This document shows, in pieces, positions 23,522 through 34,553 of a stretch of DNA of 64,000 nt. This DNA comes from Pseudofabraea citricarpa (taxonomy: Eukaryota > Ascomycota > Leotiomycetes > Helotiales > Dermateaceae). The position numbers and the translations under genes are program-made. How positions within the stretch are numbered: the first letter of the stretch is position 1; each line of letters starts with the position of its first letter. The notes below the pieces were generated by a model. It searched no databases. It was not told the origin of the DNA and worked only from the letters and a program-made list of their open reading frames with translations. The stretch covers positions 558,001 to 622,000 of the forward strand of contig JAPWGK010000023.1 in assembly GCA_029641185.1 (NCBI GenBank), given 5' to 3'.

Positions 23522-24737
23522 GATTTCGAGGTTTTTGAAGTCGCGATCAATCTATTGAAGCAGTAGGAGGATTTGCGTCTATTTATCCAGAACTGCTGGG
23601 TTGCTGGACGGGGGTTGATGACCCCGCTTATTTGCCTACTTCCTCGGGACGTTTATGAACTTTAAGACACGAATCATTGAGATCATCAGAATTAAGCTTT
23701 CTCGATTCTGTTTTTCTATCCAGCATTTCGGATGTACGAACCTTTTCTGTAACCTGAAATTGAGATGTCCGTTTTGAGCGGATCTTGCCTAATTCGTCAC
23801 AGACCGGAGGCCGAGATTTCTTCTCAGCAGCACATTGAATCCTCAACATTTCACAAAAGAGCTTTCGCTTCAATTATTAGTCATAAGAGTGACTTTGAAT
23901 GGTTTAAAGTCTTAAGTGCTCAGGTAAGCTATCTTAACCACAAATAGTGGTGGGACAACGTAATTCACTCAGTTTCGCTAATAAGTTACCCATGCTCGAC
24001 GCAAGACAGCAATCTACAAATTCGCATAGCAATACCAGTAGATAAGAGGAGGTTGGTGACAATTCAATAACAATAATCTAGACTATGGAGAATCTATGTT
24101 TGTTCTGAATTGGTTAGAATTATTCCCTAATTACAGGCCACTATGACTTTCTCCAACTTTTATGGTCGTGTGCTTTTGTGCACGAGCAAAAAATCTGGGT
24201 GACTATCAAGCACACGCACATGTAACAACCGATGCTAAAAACTAACAGCAGTAGATGCTATAGCCGTCAACCGATTAAACAAAATGAAATCAAGCCCGAT
24301 TTCTTTCACCATGCAAAACGAGACCGAAATATTAGCAATGCCTAAATGTAGTCATAATATAATCGGGCATTGTTCTCCGTACTTTAATCGACATAGCCTC
24401 AATCCCTCGTTAGCGACAAAACTGCCAGGTTTAGATATCCAAAACACCACAAGATTTAAACATTGCTCGAAAAGTTGAAATGGGCGTCTTGGAAAGGGCT
24501 AATTCTCGCTCAAACTTGAACCCGAGCCACGATCCGAATAAACGTTTCAGCTCAGCCTCATGAGTCATGCGGCATGCTAACAATTCCAAGTTTACATGAG
24601 GAATCTGCCTCATCTTTCATGCATGATACTCTTTATAAGTGTACACATTCTGCTGAAGCTGCTTGATCCACTTTCAACTCTTCACAAATTGCGATTCTTT
24701 TCAACCCCCAAAATAAGGTTAGAACAATAATTCTGCA
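23522..24737. other. Divergent promoter region
   Basis: This lies between an SDR (minus) and an orphan gene (plus). A TTTATAAG element lies near 24632. No coding sequence with a valid ATG and recognisable content was found. Confidence 0.4.
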
Positions 24738-25901
24738 ATGGCGCATCAAGCTCATGCTCTACCATGGAAGGCCCTGGCCGCCAACCTCAAGTATCAAGTT
24801 ATTCCACAGCGTGGTATCACGAACCAATACGAAGGAATACTTCCTCTTGATAAGGAAACACAAGCCAAAGAATTCGCATACTTCGGACGTGCACTCGCCA
24901 AACAAATCCAAGACTTCGGAGCCTCCGAGCGAGCGAAATATGAGTCTCAAGCCCACTACAAGAAGCGCGCTACCGAATGGATACATTCAGAGCTGGTTGA
25001 GACTGAAGAAGCAACTGATGAAGCAATCGAAGAAACACCAGTTGAAACAAAGAAGCAACAGAAGAAGAAAAATGTCGAGATCAAGGTTGAGACGAGAATG
25101 GTGTATTCAAACGAAGTCAAGGATAGATTTTGGCGTAATCGAGAGGGCGAGCAACCATTAAACTTCAACCTTTCGTTGTGGGGCAACGCCTCTCAAAACA
25201 TCGAATACTGGCTCGATCGTCCTGGTAGTAATGATATCAATTTGGGCGACACAATCAAAATTCTCATGATGGAGGCTTCTGCAGCTGCACCTGCTATATC
25301 CGCAATAGACCCCAAGGGCAGCGGGGCGGAGAAAAAGAGAGAAACTATGGAAACCCTGTTATTGATGGCCAATCATCCTCAAATTCGCATTAGCTCATTC
25401 AGAAATATGCACCATGGCCATCATTTCGGAGTCAGTCGCGTTGCGGAGGAGGCTGTGAAAGCCTATGTCTATCTGAATGTATTGTTTGTCATGAAGGAGA
25501 ATGGCTCGAAGGCGTTTGACACAGTTACGGATATTAATGGTAATGTTGACAAGGATTTACGCCAGAACTATATGGCACTACGGGCTTATTCGCGGATGTT
25601 ATCCAGTGTCGCAGGCAATTATGATGGAGATACACAAACTATTGTGCACCAGGACTTTTTCTACTCGAAACCTTGGTCGGGAGAAGCAAGGGAGATTTTC
25701 TGGAAAATCGGAGCATCGCGACCTACAAAAGATGTGTTGGCTGACGTGGAAGAACTGAAGGAGTATTTGAAGGGCGTTTGGAGGGTCATGGTGACTTATG
25801 ATATTATTATCAGAGAAGAGGGTGGAAATCCTGATTGGGAGGATGAGTTCCGCAATGCTATGATAGATTGTTATGGGACATACTTTGAATATGATAAGTA
25901 G
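24738..25901 (+). CDS. Hypothetical protein, single exon
   Basis: A single-exon protein of 387 residues beginning MAHQAHALPW. I do not recognise a family. It has a predicted helical N-terminal third with a charged Glu/Lys linker (VETKKQQKKKNVEIKVETR at about 100-120). A conserved-looking C-terminal two thirds follows, with HPQIRISSFRNMHHGHHFG, DKDLRQNYMALRAYSRM and aromatic-rich helices, ending in YFEYDK. No signal peptide or membrane segment is visible, so it is probably a soluble cytosolic or nuclear protein. A TATA-like TTTATAAG lies about 100 bp upstream. The uninterrupted length and balanced composition support a real gene. Confidence 0.7.
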   Translation: MAHQAHALPWKALAANLKYQVIPQRGITNQYEGILPLDKETQAKEFAYFGRALAKQIQDFGASERAKYESQAHYKKRATEWIHSELVETEEATDEAIEETPVETKKQQKKKNVEIKVETRMVYSNEVKDRFWRNREGEQPLNFNLSLWGNASQNIEYWLDRPGSNDINLGDTIKILMMEASAAAPAISAIDPKGSGAEKKRETMETLLLMANHPQIRISSFRNMHHGHHFGVSRVAEEAVKAYVYLNVLFVMKENGSKAFDTVTDINGNVDKDLRQNYMALRAYSRMLSSVAGNYDGDTQTIVHQDFFYSKPWSGEAREIFWKIGASRPTKDVLADVEELKEYLKGVWRVMVTYDIIIREEGGNPDWEDEFRNAMIDCYGTYFEYDK

Positions 25902-26328
25902 ATGATATAATTCAATTCCCATCAACAGTAATCTATGAGAAATCAGACTGCTCGCGTAAATTTGACATGGCAAAGCATACTGTAGTGAAGGTGATTTAGC
26001 AGGTTGCCGGCGAATAAATATAATAGCCCAATGAGCAGTTCTATCTTGATATGGGAGCCAATAGAGTGTGGAGATTGGAGAAAGATTGGTGTATGAGTGC
26101 CGCGGAGTTTCGGGTGTTAATAGTGCACAAATCCAACATTCCCCGTTAGTGTCATCTGGGGAAGAGTGGGGTGGTTTGGTTTTTAGAAATTCCTATAAAG
26201 TAACCCAACAGAACAAAATTTATACTTGTACATCGCACTATTAAAATTTCTGCATTCTGATACTTGTATTCATCATTTATTCTCACAAAGTTCCAAGAGA
26301 TTCGATTACTTCTAAAGTTCTAGCAGCC
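25902..26328. other. Intergenic region
   Basis: This carries the promoter of the following dehydrogenase. A CTATAAAG element lies near 26193. Nothing else was seen. Confidence 0.5.
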
Positions 26329-27503
26329 ATGTCTTCAAACTCACTTCCAAGCATTCGATGGGGCATTTTAGGTTAGCGACCCAATCAAAATTATCAAAGC
26401 ATTTTGTAACTGACATACGAAGGAACTGGTTGGGTGTCTACCATGTTCGTGAGAGATCTTGTTGTGCCTCGAGAAAATGTGCCCGTAAAGCATATTGTTC
26501 AGGCTCTTGGAACATCTAGCGAAGCCAGAGGAGCCAAATTCGTTGATGAGAACGCCAAAGAACAACAACCAAGACCCACGATATACACCAAGTATGAATT
26601 GATCTATACAGATCCAAATATTGATATTGTTTATGTTGGAGTTCCGCATTCAATGCACAAAGAAATTTGTCTTGCTGCCATTGCCGCTGGGAAACATGTA
26701 CTTTGTGAGAAGCCGATGACCATGAATGAAAAGGATGCTCAAGAAGTGATTGCTGCAGCAAAAGCCAAAGGCGTATTTCTGATGGAAGGTAATTATGACT
26801 GATATCTCGTGCTTAAGAACAACTGCTGATCTATACTCCAGCCGTTTGGACTCGGTTCTTCCCAATCACCAAGGATGTTCAGAGGATGTTACACGAGGAG
26901 AAGGTCCTGGGAGATATAACACGCATGTTTTGCGATTTCGCAATTGCATTGAATCTTCCTTCGCTACCAGCAGAATCAAGACTAAAAGATCCCAAGCTTG
27001 GTGCTGGTGCTCTTTTGGACATTGGCATTTACAATCTCATGTACAGCAACCTTCTTCTGGACGGACAAGTTGGTACAAAAGCAGCAACACCCGAAATTAC
27101 TTCAAGCATGGTAATCGTAGATGGTGTTGATATTGAAGATGTCATCTTCGTCAAATACCCAGAAACCCAACGGATTGCTATTCTCACTTCTAGTTTGCAG
27201 ACAAAGACAGGCCCTGAATTCTGCAGGATTGAAGGAACTAAGGGTACTTTAACACTTTCTGGTTTGGGGACGTCTATTCCAAGTAAGACCATCTTGAAGT
27301 TGACAGGCAAAGATGAGGAAGTCAAGGAGTATAAATCGCCGGGTTTGGGCTTCTTTCACGAAGCTGATGCAGTAGCTTTGGATATTTTAGCTGGGAAGAA
27401 GGAAAACGAAACAATGCCTCTGGCAGAGACTACCAGAATGATGGCCGTTATGGATTCCATTCGAAAGTCATGCGGTTTGGTATATCCTCAAGATCAGAAC
27501 TAG
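26329..27503 (+). CDS. Gfo/Idh/MocA oxidoreductase (dihydrodiol/D-xylose dehydrogenase-like)
   Basis: An NAD(P)-dependent dehydrogenase of the dimeric dihydrodiol/NADP-xylose dehydrogenase group. Exons 26329-26371, 26423-26788 and 26842-27503 give 1,071 nt and 356 residues. The Rossmann start is IRWGILGTGWVSTMF. GKHVLCEKPMTMN holds the family EKP lysine (about Lys111), followed by GVFLMEAVWTRFFP. A C-terminal alpha/beta domain includes LGAGALLDIGIY. Substrates in this group are dihydrodiols or aldoses, and which applies here cannot be decided. It converges with the DsbA-like gene, 72 bp away, within a stretch of catabolic-type genes. Confidence 0.88.
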
Positions 27504-27575
27504 AGCATAAAAATTCATGGATCATATTCTGTAAAAACAAATAACATTAAACTGCGGAAGCCTAAGTCAAAAGAC

Positions 27576-28280
27576 TCAAGCGACATTCTCCCTCCTAACT
27601 CGTTCAAGAGTCTCCAGAATTGTGCTTTCATCATAATGGCCGTTCATCGGGTATTTATCCGCAATGGTAATGTTAGGCACAGCCCTAACTCCTTGAGCCA
27701 CAACATTAGCAACTTTTGCCTCGACTTCATCGGCTCCAGCACCCGACTTCAGCCATTCCAAAGCCTCTTTGCTCTCGATCCCGGCCTCAGAAGCAGCTTT
27801 GACTAAGAAGTCACGTGAAGCAAGATCCTGCCCGCCTTCAAAGTGACCAGACATAATCTTTTCTACAAGCAAAGATTGGATTTGATTAGACTTTTTGCCC
27901 GCAAGGTATATGATACGATGGCTATCGAACGTGTTGCCCATAGGTCGGTGTCGATTGAATTTGATGCCAACATCGCGGCCAAGCTGTTCCTCTCGCTTCA
28001 TGACATTATCGAAACTGCCCCGTCCAAATTTGGCTTCGATGAAAGTTGATAAAGGCGCAGATGGTTTTGGTGCATCCGGTCGTAGTAGAAATGGTAACCA
28101 GTTGATGATGACAGTGTCATCGTCATGTCGTTGTTTGAATGTTGTAATGGCGTTCGTGATACGCTTTTGAGCCACGAAACACTATCAAAATAATTAGTAA
28201 ATGCAAACTTCTAATGAAAAATCGTAGCTTACAAATGGGCAGCATGTATCGCTTATGACGTCTAACTTAATTGTGACCAT
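27576..28280 (-). CDS. DsbA-like thioredoxin-fold oxidoreductase (FrnE/HCCA isomerase type)
   Basis: Two exons (28280-28233, 28181-27576; intron 51 bp) give 654 nt and 217 residues. The N-terminus reads MVTIKLDVISD and then TCCPFCFVAQKR, so the active site is C14-P-F-C17 with an additional preceding Cys13. The rest follows the DSBA-like family used by FrnE and 2-hydroxychromene-2-carboxylate isomerase proteins, with WLPFLLRPDAP, a helical insert, and the cis-proline loop GVRAVPNITIADKY. The exact reaction is unclear. Intact Cys residues suggest a dithiol or glutathione-linked redox role in the cytosol, not pure isomerase chemistry. It lies between a dehydrogenase and a Zn2Cys6 regulator. Confidence 0.87.
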
Positions 28281-28632
28281 TTTTGTGAATGTGAAGCTTT
28301 GAGGAAATATGCAAGATATTGTCGAAGCTGGCTGGGTACTTATACCTGTACGAAGTACGATGGCTCGTATTGTTAGCCAACCTAAAACGTTGTCGAGCTC
28401 CACTTGTACAACAGGGGGAATATATCAAATTTCATGGAACGGCATGAATGATTATTGATTGGTAATAATCTACGTATTAAGGTTTTGAGATCGCTTAAAA
28501 CGTGGCCTGTGTACTTCTTTCTCGCACGGGAGCACAACGTACCGAGAGCCTTTTAACGACGTATTTAGTGGTGATTTTGACAAATTCCCTACAGTATAAC
28601 TATCAAAATGAAACCTGAAGCCTTAGAGGAAC
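28281..28632. other. Intergenic region
   Basis: This is the 352-bp promoter of the DsbA-like gene and the 3' end of the regulator gene. No further feature was seen. Confidence 0.5.
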
Positions 28633-30289
28633 TCATTGTATTTCTTTTAGCACCCGCGGAGTTGTATCTTCGTTGAGCAATTTTAAGTAGCGTTCTATTT
28701 CAAGTCAGCATTTTCCAATAAAGTTTTACAATGTAGAACTCACTTCCCGCAAGCCATCTTTGGCCCAGAATTGCCAAAAAACCCCTAAAATTCTTTAAAT
28801 TCTTACAATTCTCTACCGTCTCTTCACCATTACAAAGTCTCTCGGTCAGGATAGCAGCGGACTTATACACGAGATATGCTATGATTGGGGGAAGAATTTT
28901 CAAGTTAGTCACTTCCTTGCCATCTAGATATGGCTGTACAATAATCAAGAGATCACTGAGAACTTGATCTACGCCTATACGTGCTGCTAATGGACAAGGT
29001 TTATAATCCGCATCATTAGGGTCCGCTTTGGTGCCGTGGTCAAATACGGCGAGGAGTGCACTAAGGATAGTCAGGATGAAACGAAAACACTGTAGAAAGT
29101 GACTAACATTTGGCATAAAATGTAAGCACCAGAATGTAGCTTTGAATCCACTGATAGCTCTTGCAGTAAAACAGCCTCGAATGATCTGAGTGTTTGTATA
29201 ATGACTATCACTTCCTCAACATTGTATGACTTCTGCATCATTGGCTCGTTGAGTGTAATATGGGCTTTTTCCAACAAAGACGAGGCTTCAAAAAACCTCG
29301 AGAATGCTTGATTCGGGGGAACCCAGGTACCCTGAGAGCCTTCAAGGTTAAGTGAAGACTGTCGATCGAGAAATGATCGACCACGAGTAAGCGAGGGCTG
29401 TTTGCTATTTTCCATTGTAAGATATCTTCATGCCGGTGTTAGAGTAGAAGTATAAATGACGGTAGAGTAGGCGGAGCACTAACCTGTCAATAATCGCAAT
29501 GGCGCTTTGTGTCATGCTCTCTTCCACCTTAATTTCATCGCCAACTGACTTAAGTATGGGTAGACTGTAACCGCAATAGCCAGTAAGTGCATCTGAAGCC
29601 CTTACAACCGCGCCAAGTGAGATGTATGCAGCTGGGTATAGCCCATGCACTATTTCGAACAAGGTAATAAAGAGCCTGGCCTTTACTAGATCCAGAGAGT
29701 TTAATCCATCTGCTTCTAACAATACCAACCAGGTTTTGCTGTAAACATAACCTGATCTTAAAGTAGGCGAGAGATCATCGCTATTTTGTTCACTTTCAGG
29801 TTCGGTAGTCAACAGGAGTATTGCGAAGCACAGCAACGTAAAATCTACAGTAGCGTCGGCCCATGATGCCGGCAGTTCACTACATAGTTTCGTGCTTACT
29901 ATGATAGGAAGCCATGGATGTAAATCGGATAAGTATCTGGTAGCAATATCCTCTGGCAGAAACCCCGAGATTTTGTCGATGATCTCGGCTTTGATATCCG
30001 GAGGTGCTGGATTTGACGTGCCTCCAAGTTCGTGGTCTGGCGATGCACTTGGTGACAGGGGCGCTACTGAAGCGGCATATGTGCAATTTTGATCAAGTCT
30101 GACTCGTATCAGTGATGGCTCATTGCACTCACTATTAAGGTGGTGATATGACAGCACTCAGGAGCATGGAGTCTTAATTTACCGCACACAGAGTGAGCAT
30201 CTTGGGAAAGCCCTGTCGCATTTCCTCTTCTGGCTCCTACAGCGCAGGCATGATTTCTTAGAAGCGATCTTTTGTCGACGCGAATACAT
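28633..30289 (-). CDS. Zn2Cys6 transcription factor with fungal TF domain
   Basis: Five exons (30289-30183, 30098-29484, 29425-29108, 29060-28744, 28694-28633) total 1,419 nt and 472 residues. Exon 1 encodes KKSCLRCRSQKRKCDRAFPR and CSLCVR. The 84-bp intron 1 splits the last Arg codon, and exon 2 continues LDQNCTYA, completing the six-Cys cluster with regular spacing. The middle-homology region (fungal_trans) is visible as LDLVKARLFITLFEIVHGLY, PAAYISLGAVVRASDAL and AIAIIDR. The last short exon ends near VLKEIQ. It is divergent from the NAD(P)-binding protein gene, and the shared promoter carries a dense CGG cluster, so it may regulate itself and its neighbours. Annotating only the long frames would miss the zinc cluster. 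Confidence 0.87.
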
Positions 30290-30666
30290 TTGAGGTGTCT
30301 ATTGAAAAAGTGCGAGGGGCTGTTCTCAGCGCGATTTGAGTCGGATGAGGTATTACACTTTGCGGGAAAATGCGGAGGGCGCTAAGCCAAAATGCGGCAT
30401 TTTCGGAGGCCCGGCGGTCGAACCAGAAATGGCTTTGATTTCAAGTATCTTCGTACTTCGTATTGTACTACTTGTGTTAAGCTTAGTTCCTGATTCGTCG
30501 ATCACAAGCATGTAAGCATTATGGCTATCAAAAAAGAATAAATAATGATGCCCAGGATTGGTGACGAGGCAATTTTTGGTTGTTAGACGCTTCCAAAACT
30601 ACATTTAAGAGACACATTTTCCTCTGCGGAAGTACCATCTAACATCGAGTCTCATTTTATCCAATC
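30290..30666. promoter_or_regulatory. Divergent promoter with CGG-triplet cluster
   Basis: This is the shared 377-bp promoter of the Zn2Cys6 regulator and the NAD(P)-binding protein. CGG triplets occur at 30363, 30373, 30395, 30404, 30412 and 30415. The nonamer AAAATGCGG occurs twice, at 30367-30375 and 30389-30397. Zn2Cys6 proteins bind CGG half-sites, so these are candidate regulator sites. Confidence 0.45.
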
Positions 30667-31395
30667 ATGACTACATACAATCCCAAAAAAGTCCTCATTC
30701 TAGGCGCTACAGGCCCTGCGGGCATTTTGACGACTCGCAAAGCGCTCGACCATAGTCATCTCGTTACTGTTTATGCTCGAAACCCATCCAAGCTTCCTGC
30801 AGATATCAAAGACTCGAAAAACCTCAAGGTAATTGTTTCTGGCGGCATAGAATAATCCAGAGCTAATGGAAGATTTAAATAGGTGATTAAGGGAGAATTG
30901 GCAGACTCGGAGCAACTGTCGAAGGCGATCGAGGGTCAGGATGTCATAATATCTCTTCTTGGTCCTACTGGAGCCTTGGTTGGCACTCCCTTCACGGACG
31001 CTTATCGCCTGATTTTTCCTTTGATGAAGCAATCCGGCATCAAGCGTATTATTGCTATGGGAACTCCAAGCATCCATGATCCAGAAGATGGCTTTTCAAT
31101 TGTTGCTCTCCTACTAGTAACGATTATTCGGCTCTTTATAAACTCTGCTTTCAAGGATATCGTGAGTTTTGGCAAGCTCTTTGATACAGAAGCCACCGCT
31201 GCAGGATTAGACTGGACAATGTTCCGAGTGGGGTTCTTGAGCGATGCTGCAGCAAAATTACCCAAGACCGGTTATGTTGGGAAGAGTGGTTGGTCTGCTA
31301 AGATTCACAGAGAGGATATCGCGATTTGGCTAGTAGATGAACTGGAGAAAGAGAAGTCTGAGTGGTCCAGAAAAAAGCCAGCACTTTGGTCATGA
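30667..31395 (+). CDS. NAD(P)-binding protein (NmrA-like/isoflavone-reductase-like)
   Basis: Two exons (30667-30828, 30883-31395; intron 54 bp) give 675 nt and 224 residues. The N-terminal dinucleotide motif GATGPAG (GxxGxxG, VLILGATGPAGILTTRKAL), then VTVYARNPSKLP, VISLLGPTG and IKRIIAMGTP, identify an atypical SDR of the NAD(P)H-binding/NmrA-like class. There is no clear YxxxK. It could be a reductase or a redox-sensing regulator. It is divergent from the Zn2Cys6 gene and is probably co-regulated with it. Confidence 0.85.
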
Positions 31396-32422
31396 TGACA
31401 ATCAAATGAAGGGGTCAGTGAGCGATTTCTTTTAGATATAAATTGTGCCGCATTTATCTGTGCATCTTAGTACGAAAGTCTCGATTTTGTCGCAAATCAT
31501 AAATGAGTTAACAGTATATCCAAAACCGAGCAAGTTTGATGGGGGGGATTTGATGGAAGTAAATTTTGTATTTGTCTCGCATATATCTCTGCAATAGCAC
31601 CTACGTAGATGAGTAATGCTGAACCGTATCTGTTATTTCAGCAGGCTGTACCCGAAAAGTAAATGGCCTGCACAGTGCCAACAGGGCAGTTGAAGCGAGT
31701 TTTAAAGATTTAAAAGCCAGGCTGGGATCTAATATGCAAATAAATCCAATTAGACTTTGCCCCATGTTGTTAGCATCATTTGCAAGATTCATATCTAAGT
31801 CTTTTAAGTATGATATATTTTGTATGAATTGGGCAGATCGAAAAACCGGTAATAGATCTTTTGCACGCTATTTGCAGAAGATTGATGTAAATTACTTGTG
31901 ATTTAAATTACTTTGTAGGATATTTCGAATTTAATACTTATGGGTCTGAAAACGACAGATTCCAAGTTTTGATTCTTACTGCCCTGTGATTCCTTCAGCC
32001 GTTCTTAAGGTAGATTATTCTAAATGGCTGTGCTACCTATCAGATATCGAATACAACAAATACGATATTATTTTCCATCCCTATTTTGAAGAGAGCAATC
32101 CGGCAATAAATAGCGAAGTTGGTTTAAAATGGAGTGTTTTGGTCACAAGACACTCTCCTACTGCAGCTCGGGAAGGGCGCAGGCACCAGTTAAGTTAAAG
32201 TTACCGAAGCGTGCAGATGGACACTCATCAACTTTTTCCAGTTGAGCCACCGAGATGGAATCAAGGCAAAAGTATCACTAATCAGAGCTAGCGTAGAGGC
32301 TTGGCATGACATCTTCCATATTGAAGGTGCTGTACGGTAGACAAATTTCCACCTTTTGACAACTTCTAAATTTCACGAAGAGCTCTCAAAAAGAACTCAA
32401 TATTACCGAACAAGAAGCTGCC
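31396..32422. other. AT-rich intergenic region
   Basis: This 1-kb region precedes the monooxygenase and includes its promoter. No gene, repeat or RNA was recognised. Confidence 0.5.
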
Positions 32423-33562
32423 ATGGTGCAGCAACCCCTTATCATTATTGGGTCAGGCATTGGAGGCCTTACTCTTGGCCGCTGTCTACGGAAGCATGGT
32501 ATACCCGCCGTGTTATATGAAAAGGCGACAGCAAGTCCTCGTCATGGCTATGCTATCACTCTGCATTCATCCGCATACCAGCCTCTGCTCAAAGTCTTGG
32601 AAATGGACGAGTCGACCTTCAAGCGTCGGGTCGCGGTGGATGGGGCCATTGGCGGGAGCGGTGCAATTGATCCAAAATCTCTGATTCGTCATAGCGCTTT
32701 AGAAACATCTTCCTTTCGCGCAAATCGAGGAAAATTGGAGTGTTTACTTCGTGAGGATCTTATTGTTCGTTCAGAGCATGAACTCGAGAATGTAGATGAA
32801 GCACCGGATTGCCACCTGGGTTTACATTTTCAGAATGGGCAGAAGCTCGTCAGCAATTGCGTTATTGGTGCTGATGGCCCTCACTCTAATGTGAGGAAAT
32901 CAGTATTACCTACCACCGAGTTCAATATACTCCCCTTTGTTGCCTTCAATGGTAAGCGACGGGTACAGCGTACTCTATTCGACAAGATATACGCTCCGGC
33001 AATGAAAGACACAAACATTATCGAACCCAAGCAGAAGAGCGTCGTGCTAAACATTTCCATTAATGAACAAACTGCAGACGAAGTCAGTATTTCATGGATC
33101 TATTCAAGGCCAGCCCAAGGTGTAGCCGATCCGCTTTTTAAACCCAATCGGCCACTCTCTGGAGCCACAGACATACCAGAAGAGTTCTATCAAGAAGTTG
33201 ATGCCATTCAAAATCTCCAGCAGCCATTCAAAGAGGTCTTTGACGGAGAAAAACTGAGAGTTGAACGAGTCCTGCATTGGCTAATGCGATCCGTGCTGAT
33301 TAGCTTGCCTGAATTACAAGAACTTGGGAAGAAAGGCGTCTTCTTTATGGGAGACTCGGTGCACGCAGAACCAATCGTTGGAGGTCAAGGTGCGAATGTA
33401 GCAATATGTGATGGTGTGGGACTTGCAGAGTGTATTTCCAAAGATGGATCAGTCGGTATACCGAAGTGGTATGAAATGAGGTATTCGAGTTGGGCACACG
33501 GTGTTAAAACAAGCGAGCGATTAATTGCTGAGATACATGCCGAGCCAACTTCAACCCCATAA
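32423..33562 (+). CDS. FAD-dependent monooxygenase (aromatic hydroxylase-like)
   Basis: A single-exon flavoprotein of 379 residues. It contains the three class A monooxygenase motifs: the ADP-binding loop IIGSGIGGLTLGRCLRKHGI at residues 8-27, the NAD(P)H/FAD motif GADGPHSNVRK, and the ribityl-binding GDSVHAEPIVGGQGAN. The usual Asp-Ala-Ala-His is Asp-Ser-Val-His here. Such enzymes hydroxylate aromatic or polyketide substrates with NAD(P)H and oxygen. The substrate is unknown. The neighbouring Zn2Cys6 regulator and dehydrogenases suggest a catabolic or secondary pathway. The absence of introns sets it apart from its neighbours. Confidence 0.86.
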   Translation: MVQQPLIIIGSGIGGLTLGRCLRKHGIPAVLYEKATASPRHGYAITLHSSAYQPLLKVLEMDESTFKRRVAVDGAIGGSGAIDPKSLIRHSALETSSFRANRGKLECLLREDLIVRSEHELENVDEAPDCHLGLHFQNGQKLVSNCVIGADGPHSNVRKSVLPTTEFNILPFVAFNGKRRVQRTLFDKIYAPAMKDTNIIEPKQKSVVLNISINEQTADEVSISWIYSRPAQGVADPLFKPNRPLSGATDIPEEFYQEVDAIQNLQQPFKEVFDGEKLRVERVLHWLMRSVLISLPELQELGKKGVFFMGDSVHAEPIVGGQGANVAICDGVGLAECISKDGSVGIPKWYEMRYSSWAHGVKTSERLIAEIHAEPTSTP

Positions 33563-34174
33563 ACTGAGAAAGAAAGATACTCCGGTTATAAAAATGCAAG
33601 AAAATACATCTATCAACCCCAGCATTCGCGTAGATGACTTTGATCCTCGCTTAGTAGTATGTATTTAATAACGAACAAAATATAGAATAATCCTCTTACG
33701 AAGCTTGAAGAAAGCGATCAAGTTTGGATATGTAGACATTGTTATTTTATCATTAAGTGCCCGACAGAGAATAATAACGCCTCTTGCAAGGTTGTATCAC
33801 ACAAAAGCCAACTACTAGGTACCTAGGTAGTCATAACCAACGCATTGGATTGATCAAGTAGAATCTGAAACATTGCTCAGTTAAATCCGACGTGTACTTG
33901 TATCGGATGGCTGGCTTCCTGACAACGGCGGACCTGATGAACACAAGAATGGTTTACTTGATATCTTACGTCTGATAATTTGCCAATTTCCAAAGGAGCT
34001 TAGTTGCACTTGTATCATGTGCTAAGATTCATCCCACACTTATGTACCATTCTATTAATGGCCGAGTCGTTTAATGGTGCTCTCAAACATATATGGTGTT
34101 ATTTTACAAATCTGTTTCTGTATTAAATAAAGGGTTTGATCGGGCTCTGTGTTTCCCGAAATTAGGCTAAGTCT

Positions 34175-34360
34175 AAAGTGTGAAGTTTAATCAGGTGTTA
34201 TATTCCCTCAAAACCATTCTGAATGTTAAACGTGGAATTCAGCATCTGACCGGGACGTTATATTCACTCCGTACTACTGTGAGATTCAACCATGTGCCAA
34301 ATTCGCTAAAATTATTCCAAGTCTCAAGCATGCAGTTGAACTTAGCCTTATGTTCATCAA
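34175..34360 (+). repeat. Degenerate minisatellite-like repeat
   Basis: GTTATATTC recurs at 34197 and 34257, and related blocks (TTYAAYCANGTG, TTCNCT) recur nearby. The local forward translation shows the echo LYSLKT/LYSLRT and FNQV/FNHV. The unit length is unclear (about 39-60 bp) and the copies are strongly diverged. Confidence 0.4.
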
Positions 34361-34511
34361 ACTACTGAGCATCAATTATAATACACGACTGGTCACCTAC
34401 TGCATTTACATACATATTTCAGTCTGCTGAATATGATATACCTACCATTAGATGTTTGTCGGTTGGCTGTAATCAATGGATCGAGGGGCACCGCAGTGAA
34501 TGCTTGTATTC

Positions 34512-34553
34512 GAAGATATTGATTTCTCTACGGAAGATATTGGTTTCTCTGCG
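34512..34553 (+). repeat. 21-bp tandem duplication
   Basis: Two adjacent 21-bp copies (34512-34532 and 34533-34553), beginning GAAGATATTG and ending TTTCTCTRCG, differ at two positions. No function is evident. Confidence 0.7.

Noticed and set aside
23628..23873. 81-codon minus-strand basic frame
   Set aside because: It begins at TTG, not ATG, and has no recognisable domain.
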